This document shows positions 56,911-64,000 of a stretch of 64,000 bases of DNA, in pieces. A program made the translations under genes and the position numbers. Under the pieces are notes generated by a model. It did not search any database. It saw only the letters and a list, made by a program, of their open reading frames with translations, and was not told the DNA's origin. Position 1 is the stretch's first letter. Every line of letters starts with the position of its first letter. Source of the stretch: Pseudomonas fluorescens (GTDB lineage Bacteria > Pseudomonadota > Gammaproteobacteria > Pseudomonadales > Pseudomonadaceae). The stretch is taken from the NCBI RefSeq assembly GCF_001307275.1, contig NZ_CP012831.1, positions 3,092,501-3,156,500 of the forward strand, in the 5' to 3' direction.

Positions 56911-56958
56911 GGGGCCAACGCGTGAACGATGTCTGGATATTGCTCCGTGGATAACCCT

Positions 56959-57360
56959 TTACTCCTGCCCAATCGACTCCAAAAACTCCGACCGATCATC
57001 GCTCACCTGGGCCATGCAGTCGTTTTCGGCGATCTTGTAGGCTTCGCTGCCGGGTTTGGCCGGGAAGGCGGCGATGGCGCAGTCGGCGTCGCGCTGTTTT
57101 TGCCACAGTTGTTGGGCGGCCTTGACCTTGGCGGTGATGTCGTTGAGCTGGGTCTTGTCGCTGGCGTAGCGGGTTTGCAGGCGTTCGTTGAGGCTCTGCA
57201 GGTTTTCGTTGAGCAGTTGTTCGGCGGCCGTCTTGCCGTAGGCCGAGCAGGCCAGGGTCTGGACGTCGTTTTCAACTTCGTCGCAGGGATTGGGCTCGGT
57301 GTCTTCGGTTGCGTGTGCCAGGGTGCTGATCAGTGCCAAAGCCAGGAAGATTGATTTCAT
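56959..57360 (-). CDS. DUF1311/LprI-type secreted protein
   Basis: A 133-residue protein with a cleavable signal peptide (about 1-18, ending LAHATE). Four to five cysteines in the arrangement EPNPCDEVENDVQTLACSAY, RDADCAIAAF and ENDCMAQV fit the LprI N-terminal/DUF1311 family. Some members inhibit lysozyme; most are uncharacterised. ATG 57360 is preferred to an upstream frame start at 57486. It is divergent from the dgc operon. Confidence 0.85.
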   Translation of the reverse strand: MKSIFLALALISTLAHATEDTEPNPCDEVENDVQTLACSAYGKTAAEQLLNENLQSLNERLQTRYASDKTQLNDITAKVKAAQQLWQKQRDADCAIAAFPAKPGSEAYKIAENDCMAQVSDDRSEFLESIGQE

Positions 57361-57595
57361 CGCGTTGCCGCTCAAGTCCAGTGAAAACCAGTGATGCGGC
57401 GGATTCTGGCGCAACCGTCGGGTAAAGAACAGACGGGCAGGGTGGGCCTGTTGTAGCCCATTGTCGTGGATTGACGCTTTCGGCAATTCCCCTGTCGTTT
57501 TTGCACCGGGTCGCGACGGCCCTCAGGCATATGCTGGCCCCAAAGCGCCGGCACACGATTCGGCGCATGAATCGCTGACAAAAGGGGACTGCCTG

Positions 57596-58573
57596 ATGAG
57601 CCCAGCCGAATTGCACGCCGACAGCATCGTTATCGACGGGCTGATCATTGCCAAGTGGAACCGCGACCTGTTCGAAGACATGCGCAAGGGCGGCCTGACC
57701 GCAGCCAACTGCACCGTGTCGGTGTGGGAAGGTTTCCAGGCCACCATCAACAACATCGTCGCCAGCCAGAAGCTGATCCGCGAGAACAGCGACCTGGTGA
57801 TTCCGGTGAAAACCACCGCCGACATCCGTCGCGCCAAGGAACAGGGCAAGACCGGCATCATCTTCGGCTTCCAGAACGCCCACGCCTTCGAAGACCAGCT
57901 CGGCTACGTCGAGATCTTCAAGCAGTTGGGCGTCGGTGTGGTGCAGATGTGCTACAACACCCAGAACCTGGTAGGCACCGGTTGCTACGAACGCGACGGC
58001 GGCCTGTCGGGCTTCGGTCGCGAGATCGTCGCCGAGATGAACCGTGTCGGCATCATGTGCGACCTGTCCCACGTCGGTTCCAAGACCTCCGAAGAAGTCA
58101 TCCTCGAATCGAAGAAGCCGGTGTGCTATTCCCACTGCCTGCCGTCCGGCCTGAAAGAGCACCCGCGCAACAAATCCGATGAAGAGCTGAAGTTCATCGC
58201 CGACCACGGCGGTTTCGTCGGCGTGACCATGTTCGCGCCGTTCCTGGCCAAGGGCATCGATTCGACCATCGACGACTACGCCGAAGCCATCGAATACACC
58301 ATGAACATCGTCGGTGAGGACGCCATCGGCATCGGTACCGACTTCACCCAGGGCCACGGCCAGGATTTCTTCGAAATGCTGACCCACGACAAGGGCTACG
58401 CCCGTCGTCTGACCAGCTTCGGCAAGATCATCAACCCCCTGGGCATCCGCACCGTGGGCGAGTTCCCGAACCTGACCGAGACGCTGCTCAAGCGCGGCCA
58501 TCCTGAGCGGGTGGTGCGCAAGATCATGGGCGAGAACTGGGTCAACGTGCTGAAAGACGTCTGGGGCGAATAA
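57596..58573 (+). CDS. M19 dipeptidase homologue with degenerate metal site
   Basis: A 325-residue renal-dipeptidase-like (M19) protein, the equivalent of PA5396 by synteny. Kept: DLSHVGSKTSEEV (His159), YSHCLPSGLKEHPRN (His180, Arg190), GTDFTQG. Lost: the first-metal HxD motif (DGHxD becomes DGLII at 14-18), the bridging Glu (Gln93 in FGFQNAHAF) and the substrate His (Tyr120). It may bind one metal or none, and true dipeptidase activity is doubtful. It is the first gene of the DMG operon (dipeptidase, DUF5943, dgcA, dgcB, etfA), suggesting a role tied to dimethylglycine or sarcosine metabolism. Confidence 0.85.
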   Translation: MSPAELHADSIVIDGLIIAKWNRDLFEDMRKGGLTAANCTVSVWEGFQATINNIVASQKLIRENSDLVIPVKTTADIRRAKEQGKTGIIFGFQNAHAFEDQLGYVEIFKQLGVGVVQMCYNTQNLVGTGCYERDGGLSGFGREIVAEMNRVGIMCDLSHVGSKTSEEVILESKKPVCYSHCLPSGLKEHPRNKSDEELKFIADHGGFVGVTMFAPFLAKGIDSTIDDYAEAIEYTMNIVGEDAIGIGTDFTQGHGQDFFEMLTHDKGYARRLTSFGKIINPLGIRTVGEFPNLTETLLKRGHPERVVRKIMGENWVNVLKDVWGE

Positions 58574-58652
58574 CCGCCGCCGCATCGCTAATCCTCTACC
58601 TGCGGCCCTCTGCGCCGCAGGCAATACCACGAATTTCCGGAGTCAAGTTTTC

Positions 58653-59183
58653 ATGGCCAAGATCGCCCCGCAACTGCCTATCGAAGTCGACAGCGAAACC
58701 GGTATCTGGACGTCCGACGCCCTGCCGATGCTGTACGTACCGCGTCACTTCTTCGTCAACAACCACATGGGCATCGAAGAAGTGCTGGGCGCCGACGCCT
58801 ACGCCGAGATTCTCTACAAGGCCGGCTACAAATCCGCCTGGCACTGGTGTGAAAAAGAAGCCGAATGCCACGGCCTGGAAGGCGTCGCAGTGTTCGAGCA
58901 CTACATGAAACGCCTGTCCCAGCGTGGCTGGGGCCTGTTCAAGATCCAGGACATCGACCTGGATAAAGGCACCGCCAGCGTCAAGCTCGAGCACTCGGCG
59001 TTCGTCTATGTGTACGGCAAGGTCGGGCGCAAGGTCGACTACATGTTCACCGGCTGGTTCGCCGGCGCCATGGACCAGATCCTCGCCGCTCGTGGCAGTT
59101 CGATCCGCACCGTGGCCGAGCAGGTCTATGGCGGTTCCGAAGAAGGCCACGACGACGGCCTGTTCATCGTCAAGCCGTTGTAA
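58653..59183 (+). CDS. DUF5943 (V4R-like) protein of the DMG operon
   Basis: A 176-residue protein equivalent to PA5397 by synteny. It resembles the 4-vinyl-reductase (V4R)/DUF5943 fold: AYAEILYKAGYKSAWHWCEK, GLEGVAVFEHYMKRLSQRGW and the final HSAFVYVYGKVGRKVDYMFT with GWFAGAMDQIL. V4R domains often bind small hydrophobic molecules. It lies 15 bases before dgcA and is probably an accessory of dimethylglycine demethylation; function is not known. Confidence 0.85.
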   Translation: MAKIAPQLPIEVDSETGIWTSDALPMLYVPRHFFVNNHMGIEEVLGADAYAEILYKAGYKSAWHWCEKEAECHGLEGVAVFEHYMKRLSQRGWGLFKIQDIDLDKGTASVKLEHSAFVYVYGKVGRKVDYMFTGWFAGAMDQILAARGSSIRTVAEQVYGGSEEGHDDGLFIVKPL

Positions 59184-59198
59184 GTCGAGGATCGCGCC

Positions 59199-61259
59199 AT
59201 GGCTTTTGAAGCAATGTTCCAGCCGATCCAGATCGGCAAGCTGACCATCCGCAACCGCGTGCTCAGCACCGCGCACGCCGAGGTCTACGCCACCGACGGC
59301 GGCATGACCACCGACCGGTACGTGAAGTATTACGAAGAAAAGGCCAAGGGCGGCATCGGCCTGGCGATCTGTGGTGGCTCGTCGGTGGTTGCCATCGACA
59401 GCCCGCAGGAATGGTGGAGCTCGGTGAACCTGTCCACCGACCGCATCATTCCGCACTTCCAGAACCTGGCTGACGCCATGCACAAGCATGGCGCCAAGAT
59501 CATGATCCAGATTACCCACATGGGCCGTCGCTCGCGCTGGGACGGTTTCAACTGGCCGACCCTAATGTCGCCGTCCGGCGTGCGTGAGCCGGTGCACCGT
59601 GCCACCTGCAAGACCATCGAGCCGGAAGAAATCTGGCGGGTGATCGGCAACTACGCCCAGGCGGCACGGCGTGCCAAGGCCGGTGGCCTGGACGGCGTCG
59701 AGCTTTCCGCCGTGCACCAGCACATGATCGACCAGTTCTGGAGCCCGCGGGTCAACAAGCGTACCGACGAATGGGGCGGCAGCTTCGAAGGCCGCATGAA
59801 GTTCGGCCTGGAAGTGCTGAAGGCCGTGCGCGCCGAAGTGGGCGACGATTTCTGCGTGGGCATGCGCCTGTGCGGCGACGAGTTCCACCCGGACGGCTTG
59901 TCCCACGAGGACATGAAGCAGATCGCCAAGTACTACGACGACACCGGCATGCTGGATTTCATCGGCGTGGTGGGCTCGGGTTGCGACACCCACAACACCC
60001 TGGCCAACGTCATCCCGAACATGAGTTATCCACCGGAGCCGTTCCTGCACTTGGCCGCCGGTATCAAGGAAGTGGTCAAGGTCCCGGTGCTGCACGCGCA
60101 GAACATCAAGGACCCGAACCAGGCCACGCGGATCCTGGAAGGCGGATACGTCGACATGGTCGGCATGACCCGTGCCCACATCGCCGACCCGCACCTGATC
60201 GCCAAGATCAAGATGGGCCAGATCGACCAGATCAAGCAGTGCGTGGGCGCCAACTACTGCATCGACCGTCAGTACCAAGGCCTGGACGTGCTGTGCATCC
60301 AGAACGCCGCGACGTCCCGTGAATACATGGGCGTGCCGCACATCATCGAGAAGTCCACCGGGCCCAAGCGCAAAGTGGTCGTCGTCGGTGCCGGCCCGGC
60401 CGGGATGGAAGCGGCGCGTGTGGCCGCCGAACGTGGGCACGACGTGACCTTGTTCGAGAAGAAGGAATTCATCGGCGGGCAGATCACTACCGCCTCGAAA
60501 GCCCCGCAACGGGACCAGATCGCCGGTATCACTCGCTGGTTCCAACTGGAACTGGCGCGGCTGAAAGTCGACCTGCGCCTGGGCGTGGCGGCTGACGCGG
60601 CGACGATCATGGACCTGCGTCCGGACGTGGTGGTGCTGGCCGTCGGCGGCCATCCGTTCCTGGAGCAGAACGAACACTGGGGCGCCGCCGAAGGGCTGGT
60701 GGTCAGCAGCTGGGATGTGCTCGACGGCAAGGTCGCGCCGGGCAAGAACGTGCTGGTCTACGACACCATTTGCGAGTTCACCGGCATGTCGGTGGCCGAC
60801 TTCCTCGCCGACAAAGGCAGCCAGGTCGAGATCGTCACCGACGACATCAAGCCGGGCGTGGCCATTGGCGGGACTTCGTTCCCCACGTACTACCGCAGCA
60901 TGTACCCCAAGGAAGTGATCATGACCGGGGACATGATGCTGGAGAAGGTCTACCGCGAAGGCGACAAGCTGGTGGCGGTGCTGGAGAACGAATACACCGG
61001 CGCCAAGGAAGAACGCGTGGTGGACCAGGTGGTGGTGGAAAACGGCGTGCGGCCGGACGAAGAAATCTACTACGCGCTCAAGGAAGGCTCGCGCAACAAG
61101 GGCCAGATCGACGTCGAAGCCTTGTTCGCGATCAAGCCCCAGCCGTGCCTGGAGCAGAGCGGCGATGGCTACCTGCTGTTCCGCATCGGTGACTGCGTGG
61201 CCCAGCGTAATACCCACGCGGCCATCTACGACGCCCTGCGGTTGTGCAAGGATTTCTAA
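59199..61259 (+). CDS. dgcA: Dimethylglycine demethylase subunit DgcA
   Basis: A 686-residue flavoprotein of the trimethylamine-dehydrogenase/2,4-dienoyl-CoA reductase type. N-terminal Old Yellow Enzyme barrel (about 1-340, FQPIQIGKLTIRNRVL, HMGRRSRWDG, VNKRTDEWGGSFEGRMKF); a 4Fe-4S cluster region (CVGANYCIDRQYQGLDVLCI, three to four Cys); then FAD and NAD-like folds (VVVVGAGPAGMEAARVAAER). With DgcB it oxidises dimethylglycine to sarcosine and formaldehyde (the THF-bound form is possible). Named after P. aeruginosa PA5398. Downstream of DUF5943. Confidence 0.95.
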   Translation: MAFEAMFQPIQIGKLTIRNRVLSTAHAEVYATDGGMTTDRYVKYYEEKAKGGIGLAICGGSSVVAIDSPQEWWSSVNLSTDRIIPHFQNLADAMHKHGAKIMIQITHMGRRSRWDGFNWPTLMSPSGVREPVHRATCKTIEPEEIWRVIGNYAQAARRAKAGGLDGVELSAVHQHMIDQFWSPRVNKRTDEWGGSFEGRMKFGLEVLKAVRAEVGDDFCVGMRLCGDEFHPDGLSHEDMKQIAKYYDDTGMLDFIGVVGSGCDTHNTLANVIPNMSYPPEPFLHLAAGIKEVVKVPVLHAQNIKDPNQATRILEGGYVDMVGMTRAHIADPHLIAKIKMGQIDQIKQCVGANYCIDRQYQGLDVLCIQNAATSREYMGVPHIIEKSTGPKRKVVVVGAGPAGMEAARVAAERGHDVTLFEKKEFIGGQITTASKAPQRDQIAGITRWFQLELARLKVDLRLGVAADAATIMDLRPDVVVLAVGGHPFLEQNEHWGAAEGLVVSSWDVLDGKVAPGKNVLVYDTICEFTGMSVADFLADKGSQVEIVTDDIKPGVAIGGTSFPTYYRSMYPKEVIMTGDMMLEKVYREGDKLVAVLENEYTGAKEERVVDQVVVENGVRPDEEIYYALKEGSRNKGQIDVEALFAIKPQPCLEQSGDGYLLFRIGDCVAQRNTHAAIYDALRLCKDF

Positions 61260-61276
61260 CGGCTTGTGGATAACCC

Positions 61277-61366
61277 TGTGGGAGCGAGCTTGCTCGCGAT
61301 AGCGGTGGATCAGGCGACATTTATGTTGGATCTGAGTCCGTCTTCGCGAGCAAGCTCGCTCCCACA
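61277..61366. repeat. REP doublet between dgcA and dgcB
   Basis: Inverted arms at 61277-61300 and 61343-61366 (second arm with TTCGCGAG) lie within the dgc operon, in the 170-base gap. Confidence 0.9.
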
Positions 61367-61429
61367 GGGATCGAGCAAGACATCCAGGTTTCTGTGCCTG
61401 CAAGACCTGAGGTCTTTGGGAGCTTCACC

Positions 61430-63379
61430 ATGCTGAACACCCTTCTTCCAACCCTGCTGTTCGCAGCCCTGGGCCTCGCGGTCCTCGGCGCCTTGCGGCG
61501 GGTGAACATGTGGCGCCGGGGACGACCGGCCAAGGTCGACCTGATCGGCGGTCTCTTTGCCATGCCCAAGCGCTACATGGTGGATTTGCACCACGTAGTG
61601 GCGCGGGACAAATACATTGCCAACACCCACGTCGCCACGGCCGGTGGTGCGGTGGCGTCGGTGGTGCTGGCGATTCTGGTCCACGGGTTTGGCCTGCATA
61701 ACCGTTTCCTCGGCTATGCGTTGCTGTTGATGTCGGCCGTGATGTTCGTCGGTGCGATCTTTGTCTACCTGCGTCGGCGCAATCCGCCGGCCCGTTTGTC
61801 CAAGGGCCCGTGGATGCGCCTGCCGAAAAGCCTGTTGGCGTTTTCGGCGTCGTTCTTCCTGGTGACCCTGCCGGTGGCGGGCATCCTGCCGGAGAACTTC
61901 GGCGGTTGGCTGGTGGCGGCGGTCCTGGGTGTCGGTGTGCTGTGGGGCGTCTCGGAACTGTTCTTCGGCATGACCTGGGGCGGGCCGATGAAGCACGCCT
62001 TCGCCGGTGCCCTGCACCTGGCCTGGCACCGCCGCGCCGAGCGCTTTGGCGGCGGCCGTTCCACCGGTCTCAAGCCGCTGGATCTGAACGATCCCGCCGC
62101 GCCACTGGGCGTGGAGAAACCCAAGGATTTCACCTGGAACCAACTGCTGGGCTTTGACGCCTGCGTGCAGTGCGGCAAGTGTGAGGCTGCCTGCCCGGCG
62201 TTCGCGGCCGGCCAGCCGTTGAACCCGAAAAAACTCATCCAGGACATGGTCGTCGGCCTGGCCGGCGGCACCGATGCGAAATTCGCTGGCAGCCCATACC
62301 CGGGTAAACCTGTGGGCGAACATGCGGGTAATCCCCATCAGCCGATCGTCAACGGCCTGGTAGACGCCGAGACCCTGTGGTCCTGCACCACCTGCCGCGC
62401 GTGCGTCGAGGAATGCCCGATGATGATCGAGCACGTCGATGCCATCGTCGACATGCGCCGCCACCTGACCCTGGAAAAAGGCGCCACGCCGAACAAGGGC
62501 GCCGAGGTGCTGGAAAACCTCATCGCCACCGACAACCCTGGCGGCTTTGCCCCGGGCGGGCGGATGAACTGGGCGGCGGACCTGAACTTGAACCTGCTCA
62601 GCGAGAAGAAATCCACCGACGTGCTGTTCTGGGTCGGCGACGGTGCCTTCGACATGCGCAACCAGCGCACCTTGCGCGCCTTCGTCAAAGTGCTGAAGGC
62701 GGCGAAAATCGATTTTGCCGTGCTCGGCCTCGAAGAACGCGACAGTGGCGACGTGGCCCGGCGCCTGGGTGATGAAGCGACGTTCCAGCTGTTGGCCAAA
62801 CGCAACATCCAGACCCTGGCCAAATACAGCTTCAACCGCATCGTCACCTGCGACCCCCACAGCTTCCATGTGCTGAAAAACGAATACGGCGCCTTCGATG
62901 GCAACTATTTGGTGCAGCACCACAGCACCTACCTGGCGGAGATTATCGACGCCGGCGCGCTGAACCTCGGCCAGCACAAGGGCGACAGCGTGACCTATCA
63001 CGACCCGTGCTACCTGGGCCGCTACAACGGCGAATACGAGGCGCCGCGCCAGGTGCTGCGTGCGCTGGGTATCGAGGTCAAGGAGATGCAGCGTTCCGGT
63101 TTCCGTTCGCGTTGCTGCGGCGGCGGTGGCGGTGCGCCGATCACTGACATTCCAGGCAAGCAGCGGATTCCTGATATGCGCATGGACGACATTCGCGAAA
63201 CCGGCGCTGAGCTGGTGGCAGTGGGTTGCCCACAGTGCACCGCGATGCTCGAAGGCGTGGTCGAACCGCGGCCAATGATCAAGGACATTGCCGAACTGGT
63301 GGCTGACGCACTGCTTGAAGACGCAGCCCCGAGCAAGCCCGTGGCCCCAGCCAAACGTGAACCTGCGGAGGTGCATTAA
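61430..63379 (+). CDS. dgcB: Dimethylglycine demethylase subunit DgcB
   Basis: A 649-residue membrane-associated iron-sulfur protein. N-terminal hydrophobic block (about four helices, about 1-190) is followed by two 4Fe-4S motifs (CVQCGKCEAACPAF and CTTCRACVEECPMM) and two CCG-type cysteine domains (DPCYLGRYN, RSRCCGGGGGAPI), as in heterodisulfide-reductase-like electron carriers. It would take electrons from DgcA and pass them to the EtfA-like partner or quinone. ATG 61430 follows GGGAGC. P. aeruginosa PA5399 is the counterpart. Confidence 0.95.
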   Translation: MLNTLLPTLLFAALGLAVLGALRRVNMWRRGRPAKVDLIGGLFAMPKRYMVDLHHVVARDKYIANTHVATAGGAVASVVLAILVHGFGLHNRFLGYALLLMSAVMFVGAIFVYLRRRNPPARLSKGPWMRLPKSLLAFSASFFLVTLPVAGILPENFGGWLVAAVLGVGVLWGVSELFFGMTWGGPMKHAFAGALHLAWHRRAERFGGGRSTGLKPLDLNDPAAPLGVEKPKDFTWNQLLGFDACVQCGKCEAACPAFAAGQPLNPKKLIQDMVVGLAGGTDAKFAGSPYPGKPVGEHAGNPHQPIVNGLVDAETLWSCTTCRACVEECPMMIEHVDAIVDMRRHLTLEKGATPNKGAEVLENLIATDNPGGFAPGGRMNWAADLNLNLLSEKKSTDVLFWVGDGAFDMRNQRTLRAFVKVLKAAKIDFAVLGLEERDSGDVARRLGDEATFQLLAKRNIQTLAKYSFNRIVTCDPHSFHVLKNEYGAFDGNYLVQHHSTYLAEIIDAGALNLGQHKGDSVTYHDPCYLGRYNGEYEAPRQVLRALGIEVKEMQRSGFRSRCCGGGGGAPITDIPGKQRIPDMRMDDIRETGAELVAVGCPQCTAMLEGVVEPRPMIKDIAELVADALLEDAAPSKPVAPAKREPAEVH

Positions 63380-64000
63380 TGAGCGACATCATCCGCCGCG
63401 ACCCGCGCGCCGAGTGGATCGCCCGCAACCGCCTGCACCCGCTGCACGCGGCCATGCAACCGGTCCAGCACAGCTGGATGGGCCCCAACGGTGTCATCCG
63501 CAAGAACGTCCATGGCATCGGTTTCATTGGCCCCAACGGCATCAAGCGCATCGACCGCAGCGGTGCCCAGCAGGGTGGCGCGAGCAAGCGCACTGCCGCC
63601 GTTGAAGTGCAATTGCCGCTGCATCAAGTACCGCAACCGGCGTTCTACATCAGTGTGGTGCCGGACATGGTCGGTGGTCGCCTCAGCAGCCACGACCGCG
63701 ATCTGCTGGGCCTGGCCCATCAGCTGGCGGGTACGGACGGCGCGGTGCTGGCAGTGGTGTTCGGCGAGCACAAGGAAAACGCCTTCGCCACGGCCGGTGT
63801 CGACCGCTTGCTGGTACTGGAAGGTGAGGCCTTCAGCGGTTATGCACCGGAACAACGGGTGCAGGGTCTGCGGGCTGTGGATAACCAATTCAACCCACGC
63901 CATTGGCTGCTGCCCGACAGCCGCACCGGTGGCGGTGAACTGGGCCGGCGTTTTGCCGCAGCCCTGGGTGAGCGCCCGGCCACGCGGGTCTGGCAGGTCA
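63379..64000 (+). CDS. etfA: Electron transfer flavoprotein alpha-subunit-like protein, 5' part
   Basis: The start overlaps the dgcB stop (TAATG), so it is coupled. 207 residues are visible before the window edge: MSDIIRRDPRAEWIARNRLH, then a region with LAHQLAGTDGAVLAVVFGEH and NQFNPRHWLLPDSRTGGGELGRRFAAAL, which fits ETF-alpha. The N-terminal 60 residues (WMGPNGVIRKNVHGIG) are an extension relative to ordinary ETF-alpha. It is the PA5400 equivalent and should carry electrons from DgcAB to the respiratory chain. The 3' end is outside the window. Confidence 0.9.
   Translation, partial: MSDIIRRDPRAEWIARNRLHPLHAAMQPVQHSWMGPNGVIRKNVHGIGFIGPNGIKRIDRSGAQQGGASKRTAAVEVQLPLHQVPQPAFYISVVPDMVGGRLSSHDRDLLGLAHQLAGTDGAVLAVVFGEHKENAFATAGVDRLLVLEGEAFSGYAPEQRVQGLRAVDNQFNPRHWLLPDSRTGGGELGRRFAAALGERPATRVWQV

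Overview
The window is chromosomal DNA from a Pseudomonas, most likely of the P. fluorescens group. Evidence: high G+C content; dozens of short extragenic palindromes of the GTGGGAGCGAGCTTGCTCGC type used by that group; and a gene order (betA-betB-betI, choV-W-X, sdaB, gbdR, a carnitine catabolic cluster with cdhR, then dipeptidase, DUF5943, dgcA, dgcB, etfA) that I recognise as collinear with the choline, carnitine and dimethylglycine region of P. aeruginosa. No rRNA, tRNA, CRISPR array or prophage was seen.

Left third (1-24,300), housekeeping and envelope genes: a partial MFS exporter, a DMT permease, a MAPEG protein, lytic transglycosylase MltA, a cytochrome c-prime-like lipoprotein, DUF1090, the secreted-looking DNA ligase LigB and a LysE exporter. 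Next comes the S-adenosylmethionine locus (an ArsR-methyltransferase fusion regulator followed by metK) with a near-perfect palindromic operator, divergent from the carbon-metabolism run tkt, epd, pgk, two small lipoproteins and fba. A repeat-rich interval (16.1-17.7 kb) holds two inverted copies of a highly structured element around a small DUF6124 gene with an attenuator-like leader. It is followed by tandem duplicated PL7 alginate lyases, a response-regulator GGDEF-EAL protein, a YgjP-type metallopeptidase, a winged-helix protein, an ElaA acetyltransferase and a periplasmic solute-binding protein.

Middle (24.3-35.7 kb): an intact 1,245-bp IS3-family element inserted in one arm of a REP doublet, then a FUSC membrane protein, a BaiN-like flavoprotein, RNA helicase DbpA, an MdtD-like exporter and a TldD/PmbA protease pair.

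Right half (35.7-64 kb), quaternary-amine catabolism: choline is imported by ChoXWV and oxidised to glycine betaine by BetA and BetB under BetI control. The caiX-cdhC-cdhA-thioesterase-BBOX operon converts gamma-butyrobetaine and carnitine to glycine betaine under CdhR. DgcA, DgcB and an EtfA-like protein demethylate dimethylglycine. SdaB deaminates the serine reached through glycine. GbdR, with a good sigma-54 promoter, is the likely master activator. Between cdhR and the dgc operon lies a small accessory patch: an AAA ATPase whose start codon abuts an inverted repeat, DUF3010, a DUF4239 membrane protein, a toxin-antitoxin pair whose start codon also abuts an inverted repeat, and a DUF1311 protein.

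The observations most worth a second look are the covarying structured repeat at 16.2-17.7 kb, the M19 dipeptidase homologue that has lost metal ligands, the AAA ATPase with its inverted repeat, and several strong operator candidates. Domain and motif assignments come from reading the translated sequence; no database search was possible.
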